This document shows, one piece after another, positions 8,095 through 8,925 of a DNA stretch of 8,925 bases. Positions within the stretch are counted from its first letter, which is position 1, and the number at the start of each line of letters is the position of its first letter. This DNA is from an uncultured Chitinophagaceae bacterium. GTDB taxonomy: Bacteria; Bacteroidota; Bacteroidia; Chitinophagales; Chitinophagaceae. The DNA lies in the NCBI GenBank assembly GCA_937996595.1, contig CALKVC010000105.1:1-8925 (forward strand), read 5' to 3'. The notes beneath the pieces were generated by a model. The model was not told where the DNA came from, searched no databases, and saw only the letters and a program-made list of their open reading frames with translations. Both the position numbers and the translations under genes were made by a program.

Positions 8095-8925
8095 ATGAAT
8101 AGGAAAACAATTATCCTCATCCTCCTATTTTGCTGCCAGCAGGCTTTTGCCCAACCTGTGCTGATGGAAGTTCTGAAATCTAACCGGGACAAGCTTTTCC
8201 GCAACATTGTACGAAATACGATCAACAGCAACCTATCCGTATCCCTTACCGATTCAACAGAAGATAAATGGGAAGACGCATTCAGGGCCATTGAAATGCT
8301 GCATTACCGGTCGCCCTGGATTGATAAGAAAATTAATGTTGCATTTGCTGACATGCCCAACCGTTCTGTTTCTTTCCAGCGCTCCCTGCTCGAACTGGGA
8401 TATACGGTTTACCCGAAAACATATAACAACCAGGCCAGGGATTTATTGCAGCAAACAGATGATGCAAAAATTGTTGCCATGTGTGCCAATTACCTGCTGA
8501 AATCTGACAGTACAAAACAGGAATTAGACTTGATTTATAAGATTGCCACTGATAAATTATCTGCAGATGCCGGTAACCCGATACTGGAACAGTTGATCTA
8601 CCAGCTTGTAAATGCAGGAAAACCAATCAGTACGCCATCGGTTCATACTTTCCTGCAAAACAGGTATCTCTATGGGCATGTATTGGCCATCAGTTTCCAG
8701 CGTGCCAACAGGAATTACCCCGGATTGGTATTGGTAAGGGATGCAAAAGGTAATTTTATAAAAGAATGGTTTGGTATTTCTAAAACAGCCAAAATATTAG
8801 GTATAACTAGAACTAATATTTATAAATGTTGTAGGGGTACTGAAAAATCAGCAGGTGGATATATTTGGAAATATAAAGACCCAGAGTTTACAGTTATACG
8901 ACAACCAAAATTTAATATAAAATTT
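8095..8925 (+). CDS. Secreted protein of unknown function, joined in frame to a NUMOD1-like domain; runs off the window
   Basis: The frame from ATG 8095 stays open to the last base, giving 277 residues without a stop. It starts with a Sec signal peptide (MNRKTIILILLFCCQQAFA) with probable cleavage after Ala19. Residues 20-214 are a mostly helical exported domain that I do not recognise; it has no visible catalytic motif. Codon choice and GC in this part match the neighbouring genes. From about residue 215 (RDAKGNFIKEWFGISKTA) the protein becomes a NUMOD1-like module, with helix-turn-helix ILGITRTNIYKCCRG and the closing GGYIWKY at 254-260, followed by a short basic tail. NUMOD1 modules bind DNA in homing endonucleases and act in the cytoplasm, which makes no sense behind a signal peptide. 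The DNA also becomes much more AT-rich there. So the real host protein very likely ends differently, and this frame is a fusion, an insertion boundary or an assembly artefact. The first 214 codons are secure as coding; the product as a whole is doubtful. Confidence 0.75.
   Translation, partial: MNRKTIILILLFCCQQAFAQPVLMEVLKSNRDKLFRNIVRNTINSNLSVSLTDSTEDKWEDAFRAIEMLHYRSPWIDKKINVAFADMPNRSVSFQRSLLELGYTVYPKTYNNQARDLLQQTDDAKIVAMCANYLLKSDSTKQELDLIYKIATDKLSADAGNPILEQLIYQLVNAGKPISTPSVHTFLQNRYLYGHVLAISFQRANRNYPGLVLVRDAKGNFIKEWFGISKTAKILGITRTNIYKCCRGTEKSAGGYIWKYKDPEFTVIRQPKFNIKF
8740..8925 (+). other. AT-rich foreign segment encoding a NUMOD1-type DNA-binding module (homing-endonuclease-like, partial)
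   Basis: Counted GC is 45 of 175 bases (about 26%) from 8751 to the end, against 25 of 50 in 8701-8750 and 26 of 60 in each of the two preceding 60-base lines. The encoded peptide carries the signature order of NUMOD1: a D-x-x-G-x-F-I-K-E-W opening, a helix I-S-K-T-A-K-I-L-G-I, a second helix R-T-N-I-Y-K-C-C-R-G, and G-G-Y-I-W-K-Y at the end. NUMOD1 usually sits at the C-terminal side of HNH or GIY-YIG homing endonucleases found in phages and group I introns. No nuclease motif is present before the window ends, and codons shift to ATA, AGA and TTT. This supports an origin different from the rest of the window. Whether it is a true mobile insertion or an assembly join is not decidable here. 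Confidence 0.65.

Noticed and set aside
8207..8626. Two overlapping frames (8207-8500 plus, 8333-8626 minus)
   Set aside because: Both are shadows of the longer frame from 8095, which has a signal peptide and matching codon use.
8737..8925. Intein insertion in the last gene
   Set aside because: The junction lacks an N-terminal Cys or Ser splicing block followed by the usual intein A motif; the module starts directly with a NUMOD1-like sequence.
1..8925. CRISPR arrays, tRNA or rRNA genes, insertion sequences with terminal repeats
   Set aside because: No regularly spaced repeats, no cloverleaf-like intergenic segment, and no transposase or terminal inverted repeats were seen; intergenic space is small.

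Overview
The window looks like chromosomal DNA from a Bacteroidota bacterium, most plausibly of the Chitinophagaceae type. The evidence is a moderate GC content (about 43-50% where counted), the lack of purine-rich Shine-Dalgarno sites before starts, a perfect Bacteroidota -7 promoter element (TAnnTTTG) ahead of aspS, and the style of the proteins (a very large alpha-2-macroglobulin, a lipoprotein esterase, Sec-exported proteins of unknown function). The family placement is inference; no marker gene was searched.

All genes lie on the + strand. Positions 2-4474 hold the 3' part of a giant alpha-2-macroglobulin-like gene whose start is upstream of the window. A 6-bp hairpin follows it. Positions 4586-4984 encode a 132-residue membrane protein of unknown function. 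Positions 4985-5166 hold a promoter and a possibly structured leader. Positions 5167-6999 encode aspartyl-tRNA synthetase (aspS), followed by a convincing intrinsic terminator at 7032-7065. Positions 7183-8046 encode a lipoprotein alpha/beta-hydrolase (esterase-like). At 8095 begins a secreted protein of unknown function whose frame stays open to the end of the window.

The genes do not form one obvious pathway. aspS is a housekeeping gene with its own promoter and terminator. The others are mostly cell-envelope genes: a periplasmic or surface protease trap, an inner-membrane protein, a lipid-anchored hydrolase and an exported protein.

The most unusual place is the right end. Near 8740-8757 the last gene passes, without losing frame, from ordinary host sequence of about 43-50% GC to sequence of about 26% GC. 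That AT-rich part encodes a near-textbook NUMOD1-type DNA-binding module, normally found in homing endonucleases. It is either the edge of an inserted homing element, a gene fusion, or an assembly join between two genomes at a short shared word. The sequence alone cannot decide. No complete, clearly new multi-gene system is visible here.
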